DNA of 14,509 nucleotides from DAOMFM01 sp035429825 (GTDB lineage: Bacteria; Acidobacteriota; Blastocatellia; UBA7656; JADIYM01), in contig JBGAKX010000117.1 in assembly GCA_044224215.1 (NCBI GenBank), positions 1 to 14,509 on the forward strand, in the 5' to 3' direction. Under the pieces are notes generated by a model that saw nothing but the letters and a program-made list of their open reading frames with translations, was not told where the DNA came from and made no database searches. Positions 6,445-14,187 of the stretch are shown in pieces. A program made the translations under genes and the position numbers. The stretch's first letter is position 1; every line of letters begins with the position of its first letter.

Positions 6445-7143
6445 TTACGCCAGGTCGAACACCAGCAGCTCGGCGTCGGCCGTCGCCGATATCTCGACCG
6501 CAGGCTCGTCCTCGACCGCGGCGCCGTCGCCCGGCTCGAGCTGCGCGCCGTTGACGGTGACATTGCCTCGCACGAGCTGTACCCACGCCCCGCGGCCGGG
6601 CTCGAGTTCATGCCGGACGGTCGTGCCCGCGTCGAGCAGCGACGCGAAGATTCGCGCGTCCTGGTTCACGTGGACCGATCCGTCGTCGCCGCCGCGCGAG
6701 GCGATCAGCCGCAACCGGTTGCGGCGGTCGGCTTCAGGAAACTCGGTCTGCTCGTAGCCGGGCTCGAGGTCCCTGCGCTCGGGAAGGATCCAGATCTGCA
6801 GCAGGTGGACGGGCGTGTCGCGCGACGGATTGAACTCGGAGTGCCTCACCCCGGTTCCTGCCGTCATGCGCTGGACCTCGCCGGGCCGGATGACGGAGCC
6901 CGTGCCGAGACTGTCCTTGTGCTCGAGCGCGCCGTCGACGATGTAGGTGACGATCTCCATGTCGCGGTGCGGGTGCGTGCCGAACCCCTTGCCCGCTGCA
7001 ACGAAGTCCTCGTTGATGACCCTCAGCGACCGGTAGCCCATGTTCGACTGGTCATAGTAGTCGGCGAACGAGAAGGTGTGAAACGTGTTCAGCCACCCGT
7101 GATCGAAGTGGCCGCGATCGTTGCTTCTGCGAATCTTGACCAT
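6445..7143 (-). CDS. Pirin family protein (bicupin)
   Basis: 232 aa. The two-cupin pirin fold is indicated by the N-terminal RGHFDHGWLNTFHTFSFADYYD and by all four metal ligands at the expected spacing: H57, H59 (GTHPHRDMEIVTY), H101 and E103 (GVRHSEFNPS). The family binds iron; some bacterial members (YhhW type) oxidise quercetin and others are linked to redox or stress control, so the substrate here is open. I chose the ATG at 7143 rather than an in-frame start at 7194 because pirins begin with residues like MVKIRRS and because a strong promoter occupies 7146-7181, inside the longer form. The resulting mRNA would have only about 3 nt of leader, so translation is probably leaderless. The gene is downstream of purK on the same strand, 93 bp away, and convergent with the regulator at 5683. 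Confidence 0.92.
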   Translation of the reverse strand: MVKIRRSNDRGHFDHGWLNTFHTFSFADYYDQSNMGYRSLRVINEDFVAAGKGFGTHPHRDMEIVTYIVDGALEHKDSLGTGSVIRPGEVQRMTAGTGVRHSEFNPSRDTPVHLLQIWILPERRDLEPGYEQTEFPEADRRNRLRLIASRGGDDGSVHVNQDARIFASLLDAGTTVRHELEPGRGAWVQLVRGNVTVNGAQLEPGDGAAVEDEPAVEISATADAELLVFDLA

Positions 7144-7145
7144 AA

Positions 7146-7181
7146 TGTGGCAATAATACGTGTTACAACACACATTGTCAA
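7146..7181 (-). promoter_or_regulatory. Sigma70-type promoter of the pirin gene with internal palindrome
   Basis: Reading the minus strand, TTGACA (7181-7176, perfect -35) is followed by a 17-bp spacer and TATTAT (7158-7153, five of six for -10). Start of transcription is predicted near 7146, about 3 nt before the ATG. The spacer contains a 5-2-5 inverted repeat GTGTT-GT-AACAC (7171-7160), positioned so that a bound protein would block RNA polymerase. This AT-rich stretch stands out sharply from the GC-rich surroundings. Confidence 0.75.
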
Positions 7182-7236
7182 TGGAAATGTGCAACAGATC
7201 TGCGAAGATTCGCGTGGATCTGCGGCGGCTCTTGTT

Positions 7237-8388
7237 CTAGGCCCGCGTCAGCAGGTCGCGCGCGTGACGCGCGAGCTCGGCGGCGTGCCCCGGCGTCGAC
7301 GACAGCGCCGTCAGGTGGCCCATCTTCCGGCCCGCCTTGGGTGTCAGCTTGCCGTAGAGATGCAGTTTGACCTCGGGGATCGAGCACGCGGCGGCCCAGT
7401 TCGGCTCGCCGTGCTCCCACAGATCGCCGAGCAGGTTCGCCATCGCCGCCGGCCGCATCAGCTCGGTCGAACCGAGCGGCAGGCCGCACACGGCGCGCAG
7501 CTGCTGTTCGAACTGGCTCGTCACGCACGCGTCGAACGTGAAGTGGCCGGAATTGTGTGGCCGCGGCGCGAGCTCGTTGACGAGCAGCCGTCCGGAACGC
7601 GTCAGAAAGAACTCGACGCAAAGCACACCGACGACGTCGAGCTCCTCGAGAACGCCACGCGCGATCTTCACCGCCTCCGTCTCCACCTGATCGGGCACGG
7701 CCGCCGGCGCGACCGACACGTCGAGGATGTGCCGGTGATGCGAGTTCTCAACCACGCCCCAGTGCGCAAAGGCGCCATCGAGACCGCGTGCGGCGATCAC
7801 AGACAGCTCGCGTTCGAAATCGACGAATGCCTCGAGCACAAGCTCCTGCGTGATGCCGGACGCGATGGCAGCTTCGACGTCCGCGGCCGTCCGCAGCATC
7901 GTCTGCCCCTTTCCGTCGTAACCGAACCCGGCCGTCTTGAGCACCGCCGGCAGCCCGAGCGCCGCTGCGGCGGCCCGCAGGTCGTCCCCGGTCTCCACCG
8001 CCTGGAACGGCGTCACCGGAAAGCCGTGGCGTGCGAGGAACGTCTTTTCGCGTAACCGGTTCTGCGTGGTGTGAAGCACGGAGCCGCCGGGTCGTACCGG
8101 CACGTGTCGCGCCGCAGCCTGCACCGACGCCGACGGCACGTTCTCGAACTCGAACGTGACGACGTCGACGGCGCGTGCAAATGCTTCTACGGCATCGAGG
8201 TCGTCGTACCGGCTGTTGATCTCGACGTCGGCGATCTGTCCCGTCGGCGTGTCGACCTCGGGCGAGAAGGTGTGCACCCTGTAGCCCATGCGTCGTGCCG
8301 CGATGGCGAACATCCGACCGAGCTGCCCGCTGCCAAGCACGCCAATGGTCGCGCCTGGGGGAACGTAGCGTCGGTCGGTTCGGTCCAT
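7237..8388 (-). CDS. purK: 5-(carboxyamino)imidazole ribonucleotide synthase
   Basis: 383 aa, ATG start, with GGAGA on the minus strand at 8404-8400. PurK uses ATP and bicarbonate to convert AIR to N5-CAIR in de novo purine synthesis (cytoplasm). It is an ATP-grasp enzyme. Visible signatures are the N-terminal GVLGSGQLGRM (16-26), FEFENVP (79-84), QNRLREK (109-115), the ATP-binding K151 and glycine-rich loop GFGYDGKGQ (155-163), the metal and substrate motif NELAPRPHNSGHFT (271-284), and the C-terminal KLHLYGK with GRKMGH (341-357). Length is normal for the family. The partner mutase purE, commonly adjacent, is not in the window: the next gene downstream is pirin. A candidate promoter overlaps the end of the upstream gene. 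Confidence 0.95.
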   Translation of the reverse strand: MDRTDRRYVPPGATIGVLGSGQLGRMFAIAARRMGYRVHTFSPEVDTPTGQIADVEINSRYDDLDAVEAFARAVDVVTFEFENVPSASVQAAARHVPVRPGGSVLHTTQNRLREKTFLARHGFPVTPFQAVETGDDLRAAAAALGLPAVLKTAGFGYDGKGQTMLRTAADVEAAIASGITQELVLEAFVDFERELSVIAARGLDGAFAHWGVVENSHHRHILDVSVAPAAVPDQVETEAVKIARGVLEELDVVGVLCVEFFLTRSGRLLVNELAPRPHNSGHFTFDACVTSQFEQQLRAVCGLPLGSTELMRPAAMANLLGDLWEHGEPNWAAACSIPEVKLHLYGKLTPKAGRKMGHLTALSSTPGHAAELARHARDLLTRA

Positions 8389-8494
8389 CGGGTTTGGCGT
8401 CTCCGGGAAAGGGTGCGGCGGTCGCGAAAAAGACGTGACCTCCGCTCCGGACCCTGTTGTGCACTCGTCCGGGGAGGAGGTCGAACAGGTCGAG

Positions 8495-8524
8495 ATTATC
8501 GTCCAGCCGTTCGGGGAAAATCAA
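8495..8524 (-). promoter_or_regulatory. Candidate promoter of purK
   Basis: On the minus strand, TTGATT (8524-8519) and GATAAT (8500-8495) are separated by 18 bp. The -35 overlaps the stop codon of the upstream membrane-protein gene. This would give purK a leader of about 100 nt. The hexamers are reasonable but not perfect, and nothing else in the 132-bp gap resembles a promoter. Confidence 0.4.
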
Positions 8525-9961
8525 CGGACCAAACGCTCTGCGTCTCCGTGTCTCATTCTTCTCTGCGCGTCGTTCGGGTGTATTGCCAGGAGCACACCGA
8601 GGAGCGCGTAGTACACCATGTTCAGGTCCGCGTACAGACAGCTGTAGAGCGTCATTCCCGCGATCCAGTACACGGCCATCAGCGCGAGCGCGGGCAGGTT
8701 GCGTTGCTGCCACGCCAGCCCGGCAAGTGCGATGCTGCTGCACAGATAGAAGAACACGCCGAACAGCCCCGTCTCGGCCCACAGACCGAGGACGTTGTTG
8801 TGCGGATACGCCTCGGCGCCGATGTTGTTGACGGCCTCGACGTCCGTGTACCACGCCGTGCCGAACCTGGCGTCGAACGCGCTCTTGTAGTTGAACAGAC
8901 CGACACCCGCGAGCGGGTGGTCGCCGATGATGTCGGCCGCCGCGAGGTAGGTTGCGACGCGGCTGAACGCGCTCGACGGATCGGCGATGCGGTCCTGGAA
9001 CGTCGCGGTTCGCGCGAGCGGAACGAGCAGCGGCAGCGATGCGACGCCGAGCAGCAGCACGATCAGCGCGGCGCGCGCGAGCGTGCGGAACCGGCCGCCG
9101 ACGATCGACGGGATTGCGAGCGCCACGGCAACCGCGCCGATGATCGTGCGGAACACGGGCACGAGGGCCGCGAGAAACGCCGCGCCGATCGCGGCACGCC
9201 GGATGAAGCGCGCGGATCCGTCGAGCGCGAGCCGCATCTCGGTGGGCAGCCATATGAGAAACACTCCCACGAGCGCCGACACGATGGCATACGAATTGTC
9301 GGTCGCAAACGGGCCGTTCGCGCGAACGATCCCGGTGCGGAACAGCGACGAACCCTTGAACGGGAGCACGTCGTGCGCGGTGAAGAACTCGTAGAGCCCC
9401 GCCCACGGAAGCGTGAGCGCGAGCGCCACGGCGCCCCAGAACACGGCGCGCCGGTCGGCGACGACGTCGAACCCGTTTCGGACCGCATACAACAGCAGCC
9501 CTGGGAGAAGAAACGCATCGATTGCGGTGCGCAGGCCGAGCCCCTTTTCCTCCGACAGCACCGCAACGCTCGCCAGCGCCACGACCGAGAAGGCGAGCCA
9601 CGCGGTGTCGATGAATGCGAGCGGAGCCGGACGACCGCGCTCGCGCCACGTCCGCGCGACGAAACCGGCAGATGAGCGCGACGACGACGACGCGGTCGAA
9701 GGTCGCGATCGATCGCTCGGCCGGATAGCGAAGCCAGTACGAAGCCCACGGCGACAGCGCGATCCATACGCCGAGCAGTGTCTCCGGCCGGCGGTACGCC
9801 ACGACGGCGGCAACGCCCGCCGTGACCGCAAGCGCCGCGGCGAACGGCTCGACCGCAGCCGCCGCAGCCAACCCGGCGGTGAGCGCCACGACGAGGACGG
9901 ACATGAGAACGCGGCGATCCCACGCGTTTTCATGAACTTGCGAGGCCGCGGCGGAGCTCAT
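8521..9961 (-). pseudogene. O-antigen ligase/polymerase-like membrane protein, interrupted by a +1 frameshift
   Basis: The N-terminal 98 residues are read from the ATG at 9961 (an in-frame GTG at 9976 would add five). They contain membrane helices at about 18-36 (VLMSVLVVALTAGLAAAAA) and 38-56, and lead into FDRVVVVALIC. The rest is in another frame from 9666 down to the stop at 8521: GFVARTWRERGRPAPLAFIDTAWLAF, many hydrophobic segments, and the Wzy_C-type motif AYPHNNVLGLWAETGLFG near the end. Removing one C of the minus strand (9667) joins the halves into a smooth 479-aa protein. Without repair, the frame of the second half reads Arg/Ser-rich nonsense upstream, and the frame of the first half runs on as antisense-like sequence. 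Such inner-membrane proteins polymerise or ligate surface polysaccharide units; the polymer is unknown, and no glycosyltransferases are nearby. Either a genuine recent lesion or a sequencing error. Confidence 0.75.
9667..9668 (-). other. Frameshift site in the O-antigen ligase-like gene
   Basis: Minus-strand codons ATC-TGC-(C)-GGT-TTC-GTC: the extra C at 9667 shifts the frame. The position could be off by a few bases, because both frames stay open locally. A run of four GTC codons lies about 15 bp upstream but cannot explain a 1-base change. Confidence 0.65.
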
Positions 9962-10028
9962 CGCGCACCATTCCACGCGTGATGGTGACCGGTGTCAAGG
10001 TTTTGCGCCGGGAACACGGTCAAACCAC

Positions 10029-10068
10029 ACGCAAAGACGCAGAGACGCCAAGACTCAGAGGCGCGGAG
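10029..10068. repeat. Five degenerate 8-bp tandem repeats, intergenic
   Basis: Five consecutive octamers follow the pattern ACGCARAG (10029, 10037, 10045, 10053, 10061); copies four and five have drifted (ACTCAGAG and GCGCGGAG). They lie between the divergent membrane-protein gene and the M48 gene, just after CAAACC. An imperfect inverted repeat (9986-9995 with 10014-10022, one bulge) precedes them. I recall similar arrays of CTCTGCGT/CTTTGCGT units between genes in many environmental bacterial genomes; their function is not known to me. No spacer-repeat structure like CRISPR is present. The rest of this 178-bp gap (9962-10139) shows only a weak possible promoter, TTGTAA (10069-10074) with TACAAG (10092-10097). 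Confidence 0.6.
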
Positions 10069-10139
10069 TTGTAATCTCGTCGCTTTGGGACTACAAGGGT
10101 CATGCGCCACACTCCGGTCCCGGCTGAGACGAGAATTCC

Positions 10140-12980
10140 GTGTCACGTCTGATAACATTATTACTTCTCTTCGGAGTTGTGTGTCCGGTCGGCTACGGAC
10201 AACAGCCCGCGTCACCGTGCGACCCTCCCGTACTCACGGCGAGTGCCCGGGGCGCGAACATCTTCTCGGAGCAGCAGGAGAACGATCTCGGAGATGCCGT
10301 CGCCGAGCACCTGCAACGCACGTTCCGGGTGATCGAGGACGAACGGCTGACGGCCTACCTGGCGGCCATCGGTGCGCGCATCACGGCGCAGCTGCCGCCG
10401 ACGGCGATCAGGTTCCAGTTCGCGATCGTCGACATTCCCGAAGCCAACGCGTTCACGCTCCCAGGCGGACGGATCTACGTCGCGCGAAAACTGATCGCGA
10501 TCACCGAGAGCGAGGACGAGCTCGCCGGCGTCATCGCGCACGAGACAGGCCACGTCATGGCGCGCCACGCGGCAATCGAAATGACGCGCATCTTTCGCGA
10601 CGTTCTCGGCGTCACCTCGGTCACCGACCGCAAGGACATCTTTGAGAAGTACAACCGGATGGTCGAGAACGCGGCCCGCAAGCCAAAGGCTTTCGAAGGC
10701 ACGGAACGCGAGTCCGACGACCAAGTCGGCGCCGACCAGATCGGTCTGTACGCGCTCGCAAAGGCGGGGTACAAACCGGCCGCGTTCGCGACGTTCTTTG
10801 ACCGGCTGGCCGAGACGAAGGGTCAGACCGGCAACTTCTTCTCGGATCTGTTCGGCACGACGAACCCGGAGGCGCGCCGGTTGCGCGTGATGCTCAAGAC
10901 CGCCGCCGCGCTGCCGGCGTCGTGCATCACGTCGACGGTGGACCGGAAGGCCGAGGACTTTCTCGCGTGGCGCGCATCCGTCGTCGGTTTCACCGGCACG
11001 GGATCGCGGGAAGCGCTGCATGCGGTTCGCACGCGGGTCGCGCTCGAGCCGCCCCTCCGAAGCGAGATCACGTCGCTCAAGTTCAGCCCGGACGGCAGGT
11101 ACATCATGGCGCAGGACGACTCGGGGATCGCGGTGTTGACGCGCGAACCGCTCGCGCCGCTGTTCCGGATCGACGCGCCGGAAGCAAACCCCGCGCACTT
11201 CACGCCGAACTCGCAACTCGTCGTGTTCTGCACGCCCACGGGGCGCGTCGAGGAGTGGGACGTCGCGACCGGAAAGCTGTCGTCGGCGCACGAGATCTAC
11301 GTACGCGCCGGCGGGCTGCAGATGCTGCTGTCGCCGGACGCCAGGACGCTTGCGTGCCTCGACGGCGAACTGAGCCTGCTGCTCTTCGACGTCGCCACGG
11401 GCGCCTCGGTGTTCCAGAAGCAGCACTTCTACATTCCAAACCCGGTGGAGATCCTGCTCGTGCAGCTGCGCAACAGCGGCGAGGAGGACGAGGACGTGGA
11501 CTTCAACTGGATCAACATGGACTTCTCGCCCGACGGAAAGTACTTCGCGGCGGGGGCGCGCAGCGCGACGACGAATTTCGGCGGGGGAATCGTGAGCGAA
11601 GTGAAGGCGCTCGCCGTGGACCTCGGCACCCGGCAGATCGTCGGGTTGAAGGGCCCGGTCAAGAAGATGCTGTCGGGAGGGTTTGCCTTTGTGTCGCCGG
11701 CGCGGATCGTCGGCGTGAACATCGACGACACGTCCAAGTCGGGGATCGTGGGATTCCCGCAGGGGGACAACCCTGAGCCGTTCGTCCTCAACCCGGGCAC
11801 GATCGCCGCAGCATCCGCGGGCAACTACATCCTCAAGCGGCCGGCCGCCGACTATCCGGTCGGCGTGATGAGTCTCGAAACCAAGGAGATCATTCTCGCC
11901 AACAAGCAGTCGGCCCTCGACGTGTACAACGACACGTTCGTATCCGAGCGCCAGAACGGCGAGATCGGCGTCTATGCGCTCAAGACCAAGAGCCTGATCA
12001 CCTCGGTGAAACTCCCGCCGAGCCCGCTCGTGAAGCTCAAGGCCGTCGCGGTATCGCCCGACCTCAGCACGATCGCCGTGTCGCAGCGTCTGCGCGGCGC
12101 GGTATGGAACGCCGAAACCGGCGAGCGGCTGTTTCACGTCCGCGGGTTCCGCAGCGGGTTCTTTGCGGACGACGGCGTGCTCTACGCCGAGTTCCCGAAA
12201 CACGACGCAGCCGAGCGCACCGTCATGAAGATGCACATCGCGTCGCGCAGTTCGTCGAACGGACCCGCGCTCGCGCCGGAGCACGAGTCGGTCTCGGGCC
12301 CGTTCATCATCACGCGCAAGGCCCTCGGCGGCGACCTGTCCGAACTGACCGACAACGTCGAGATCACGATCAGCGACGTCCGCACGAAGGCGAAGCTGTG
12401 GTCGCGCACGTTCCCGCGCGAGGCGCCCGAGGTCTATGTCGAGACCGGCGCCGAAACGCTCGTGCTGCTGTGGCAGATGTCGGACGAGGCCGCGACCGCC
12501 GAGATCAAGGCCGACCCGCGGCTTTCGCATCGTCTGGGACTGAAGAAGAAGGAGAAGGAGGCGGACTACTTTCTGCAGGTCGTGGACGCGCGCACGGGCA
12601 AGCTCATGGGCCAGTTGATCGTCGAGACGGGTCTCGGGTCGTTCGACGTCGCCGATCTGTTTGCCGTCGGCGGCTGGGTGGTCGTCGCCGACACCGCGAA
12701 CCGCATCCTCATCTATTCCGTGGCATCGGGCGAACAGAAGGGGAAGGTGTTCGGAACGAATGCCGCGATCAATCCGGCCGGCACCGCGATGGTCGTCGAG
12801 AATGCGCCGGGCAAGCTTGCGTTCTACACGCTGCCGGCGATGGAGAAGCGCGATGAACTGGCCTTCGGCAATCCCGTCGTGCTGGCGCAGTACAGTCGCG
12901 ACGGGCACCGGCTGTTCGTGCTCGATTCGCGCCAGACCGTATCCGTTGTTGACGTGGATGCCCTGGGTGAAGATCGGTAG
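10140..12980 (+). CDS. Secreted M48-family metalloprotease domain fused to a beta-propeller
   Basis: 946 aa; the GTG at 10140 is chosen because it alone keeps the signal peptide (MSRLITLLLLFGVVCPVGYG/QQ); the ribosome binding site is weak. Residues 40-260 are an M48 peptidase domain: ANAFTLPGGRIYV (102-114), then the zinc motif HETGH (134-138), where H134 and H138 bind zinc and E135 is the base. M48 proteins normally supply a third ligand from an E-A-D sequence about 60 residues on; here the matching stretch reads GADQIGLYALAKAGYKP (197-213), with Gly at the Glu position. Residues 300-940 contain WD40/PD40-like blades (FSPDGRYI near 315, FSPDGKYFA near 462, others more divergent), probably a seven- or eight-bladed propeller for protein binding. 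Probably a periplasmic quality-control protease or a derived, inactive binding protein. It stands alone, with a separate promoter region on either side. Confidence 0.85.
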   Translation: MSRLITLLLLFGVVCPVGYGQQPASPCDPPVLTASARGANIFSEQQENDLGDAVAEHLQRTFRVIEDERLTAYLAAIGARITAQLPPTAIRFQFAIVDIPEANAFTLPGGRIYVARKLIAITESEDELAGVIAHETGHVMARHAAIEMTRIFRDVLGVTSVTDRKDIFEKYNRMVENAARKPKAFEGTERESDDQVGADQIGLYALAKAGYKPAAFATFFDRLAETKGQTGNFFSDLFGTTNPEARRLRVMLKTAAALPASCITSTVDRKAEDFLAWRASVVGFTGTGSREALHAVRTRVALEPPLRSEITSLKFSPDGRYIMAQDDSGIAVLTREPLAPLFRIDAPEANPAHFTPNSQLVVFCTPTGRVEEWDVATGKLSSAHEIYVRAGGLQMLLSPDARTLACLDGELSLLLFDVATGASVFQKQHFYIPNPVEILLVQLRNSGEEDEDVDFNWINMDFSPDGKYFAAGARSATTNFGGGIVSEVKALAVDLGTRQIVGLKGPVKKMLSGGFAFVSPARIVGVNIDDTSKSGIVGFPQGDNPEPFVLNPGTIAAASAGNYILKRPAADYPVGVMSLETKEIILANKQSALDVYNDTFVSERQNGEIGVYALKTKSLITSVKLPPSPLVKLKAVAVSPDLSTIAVSQRLRGAVWNAETGERLFHVRGFRSGFFADDGVLYAEFPKHDAAERTVMKMHIASRSSSNGPALAPEHESVSGPFIITRKALGGDLSELTDNVEITISDVRTKAKLWSRTFPREAPEVYVETGAETLVLLWQMSDEAATAEIKADPRLSHRLGLKKKEKEADYFLQVVDARTGKLMGQLIVETGLGSFDVADLFAVGGWVVVADTANRILIYSVASGEQKGKVFGTNAAINPAGTAMVVENAPGKLAFYTLPAMEKRDELAFGNPVVLAQYSRDGHRLFVLDSRQTVSVVDVDALGEDR

Positions 12981-13052
12981 TGTTGGTCGAAGGATTCAAT
13001 CGTTATCAGACGTACATTACAACTGGACTCGCAGCGCAACGCGAGGCCGGTG

Positions 13053-13066
13053 ACCGCGAGAGCGGT
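13053..13066 (+). terminator. Small hairpin after the M48 gene
   Basis: ACCGC and GCGGT pair across a GAGA tetraloop (GNRA type), about 72 nt after the stop codon of the M48 gene. The stem is short and no T tract follows, so termination is only a possibility. Nothing else resembling a terminator was seen between 12981 and 13140. Confidence 0.2.
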
Positions 13067-13146
13067 ATTCCACAACCCCCAAGGTGAAATTTCTCAACCC
13101 GGAGCGTCCAATCGCTGATTCTGCTGAGGTTTCCGCGAATCCGCTC

Positions 13147-13162
13147 TGGCATAGACCTTGCG
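13147..13162 (+). promoter_or_regulatory. Sigma54 (-24/-12) promoter of the pentaheme cytochrome gene
   Basis: TGGCAT-AGACC-TTGCG at 13147-13162 matches the sigma54 consensus TGGCAC-N5-TTGCW with the essential GG and GC dinucleotides at exact spacing; only the last base of each block differs. Transcription would start near 13173, giving a leader of about 70 nt before the ATG at 13242. Sigma54 promoters need an AAA+ enhancer-binding activator, none of which is encoded here. About 165 bp of upstream intergenic DNA is available for its binding site, but no clear palindrome was found there. Confidence 0.65.
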
Positions 13163-13241
13163 AATCGAGAGAGGCTACGTTTCGGCCGCCGCCAGTCCGG
13201 CGCCCGGCTGAAGCACCCATTTCATCGGTCGGAGACGCATC

Positions 13242-14048
13242 ATGCTCAAACACCTCGCCATTGCCGCTGCATTTGTTGCCGTCACCGCCGCACTTGCCAT
13301 CGCATACACCGGCGCGCCCGCGCAGGATGACGCGCTCGCCGCGTTCAAGGGCAACTCGTGCGTTGAATGCCATTCGCGCGACCTGCCGTCCTCGGAACTG
13401 AGCAATCGCTACCTGCAATGGCATCTGTCACGCCACATGCAGGTTGGCGTCTCGTGCGACAAGTGTCACGGAGGCGACCCAAAATCAGACAACAAAGAAA
13501 AATCACACAAGGGTGTGCTTCCTCCGGCGGTCCCCATCAGTCTCGTGAGCCCGCAGAACGTCGCGACAACCTGCGGCACCTGCCACGAAGCCATCGCTGA
13601 GTCCTTCTCTCGCAGCACCCACGCGATACGCTTGAAGGGCGCCGGGCTCGGACCGAACTGCACGACGTGCCACGAGCACATGGCATCGGTCGTCGTCACC
13701 TCGCCAACCGAAGGCGCAAACCTGTGCGCCCAGTGCCACGACGCCGAGGGCGGCATCCTGCCAAAGAAGCCGCAGATCCCCGTCAAGGCCAAGGCCGAGA
13801 TGGAGTCGATCGAACGGGCCAACAACATGGTGATCTGGGCCGACGGACTCGTGGAATCCGCGCATTCGAAGAAGATCGACGTCACGGCCGAGGAGACCGC
13901 GCTCAAGTCCGCTCGTGCCGATCTCGCCGAGGCAAAGGCAATCTGGCACGACTTCTCGCTCGTTGGTGTCAAGGAGAAGGCCGACGAGTCGTTCAAGAAG
14001 GGAACCATCGTCAAGGACCAGTTGCGCAAGAAACTCGGCTTCAACTAG
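13242..14048 (+). CDS. Pentaheme c-type cytochrome, periplasmic
   Basis: 268 aa, ATG start, with GGAGA at 13231-13235. A signal peptide or membrane anchor spans about 1-27 (ends APAQ/DD). Five CxxCH haem-binding motifs occur: CVECH (40-44), CDKCH (72-76), CGTCH (111-115), CTTCH (140-144) and CAQCH (162-166). Seven further histidines (61, 65, 89, 127, 146, 208, 236) can supply distal ligands, so bis-His haems are likely. Motif spacing and the WH-x-x-RH region resemble the multihaem cytochrome c3/c554/NapC-related groups. Residues 185-268 have no haem and are helical and charged, with A-x-x-A-rich segments, perhaps a packing or docking domain. It should carry electrons in the periplasm, but donor and acceptor are unknown because no reductase or quinol oxidase gene is adjacent. 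The sigma54-type promoter suggests tight, signal-dependent expression. Confidence 0.88.
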   Translation: MLKHLAIAAAFVAVTAALAIAYTGAPAQDDALAAFKGNSCVECHSRDLPSSELSNRYLQWHLSRHMQVGVSCDKCHGGDPKSDNKEKSHKGVLPPAVPISLVSPQNVATTCGTCHEAIAESFSRSTHAIRLKGAGLGPNCTTCHEHMASVVVTSPTEGANLCAQCHDAEGGILPKKPQIPVKAKAEMESIERANNMVIWADGLVESAHSKKIDVTAEETALKSARADLAEAKAIWHDFSLVGVKEKADESFKKGTIVKDQLRKKLGFN

Positions 14049-14070
14049 AAGTCAGTCCGAAACTCTCAGT

Positions 14071-14090
14071 GATCCGCGGTCCCCGCGATC
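14071..14090 (+). terminator. Hairpin after the cytochrome gene
   Basis: GATC-C-GCGG pairs with CCGC-GATC (one bulged C, 3-nt loop) 22 nt after the cytochrome stop codon. The stem is GC-rich but lacks a T tract, so the terminator call is tentative. The remaining gap up to 14187 shows no clear promoter for the next gene. Confidence 0.3.
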
Positions 14091-14187
14091 GACTCGCCCG
14101 ATGGCGAGGGGTTGCGGAGACCGCGGCGCGACGTTCAGGTGTCGTCCCCGCCTGATCATCCACGCCGACCGCCTCTCAAACGCACCG

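Noticed and set aside
7144..7194. Upstream in-frame start at 7194 for pirin
   Set aside because: It would add 17 residues not typical of pirins, and would place the strong TTGACA/TATTAT promoter inside the coding region.
7202..7213. GCGAAGATTCGC palindrome between purK and pirin as a terminator
   Set aside because: Only a 4-bp stem is sterically possible and there is no T tract; compatible with chance.
6340..8055. 571-codon open frame on the plus strand opposite pirin and purK
   Set aside because: Runs antisense through two clearly real genes and through the palindrome; composition is typical of an antisense frame.
7748..9976. 742-codon minus-strand frame continuing past the frameshift into purK
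   Set aside because: Only its first 98-103 residues look like protein; afterwards it is Arg-rich and overlaps purK in a different frame, so it is the run-on of the broken gene.
10029..10068. Octamer array considered as a CRISPR
   Set aside because: Units are 8 bp and contiguous, with no unique spacers and no cas genes.
10212..12908. 898-codon open frame on the minus strand opposite the M48 gene
   Set aside because: Arg-rich shadow with no domain; the + strand frame has HETGH, propeller motifs and a signal peptide.
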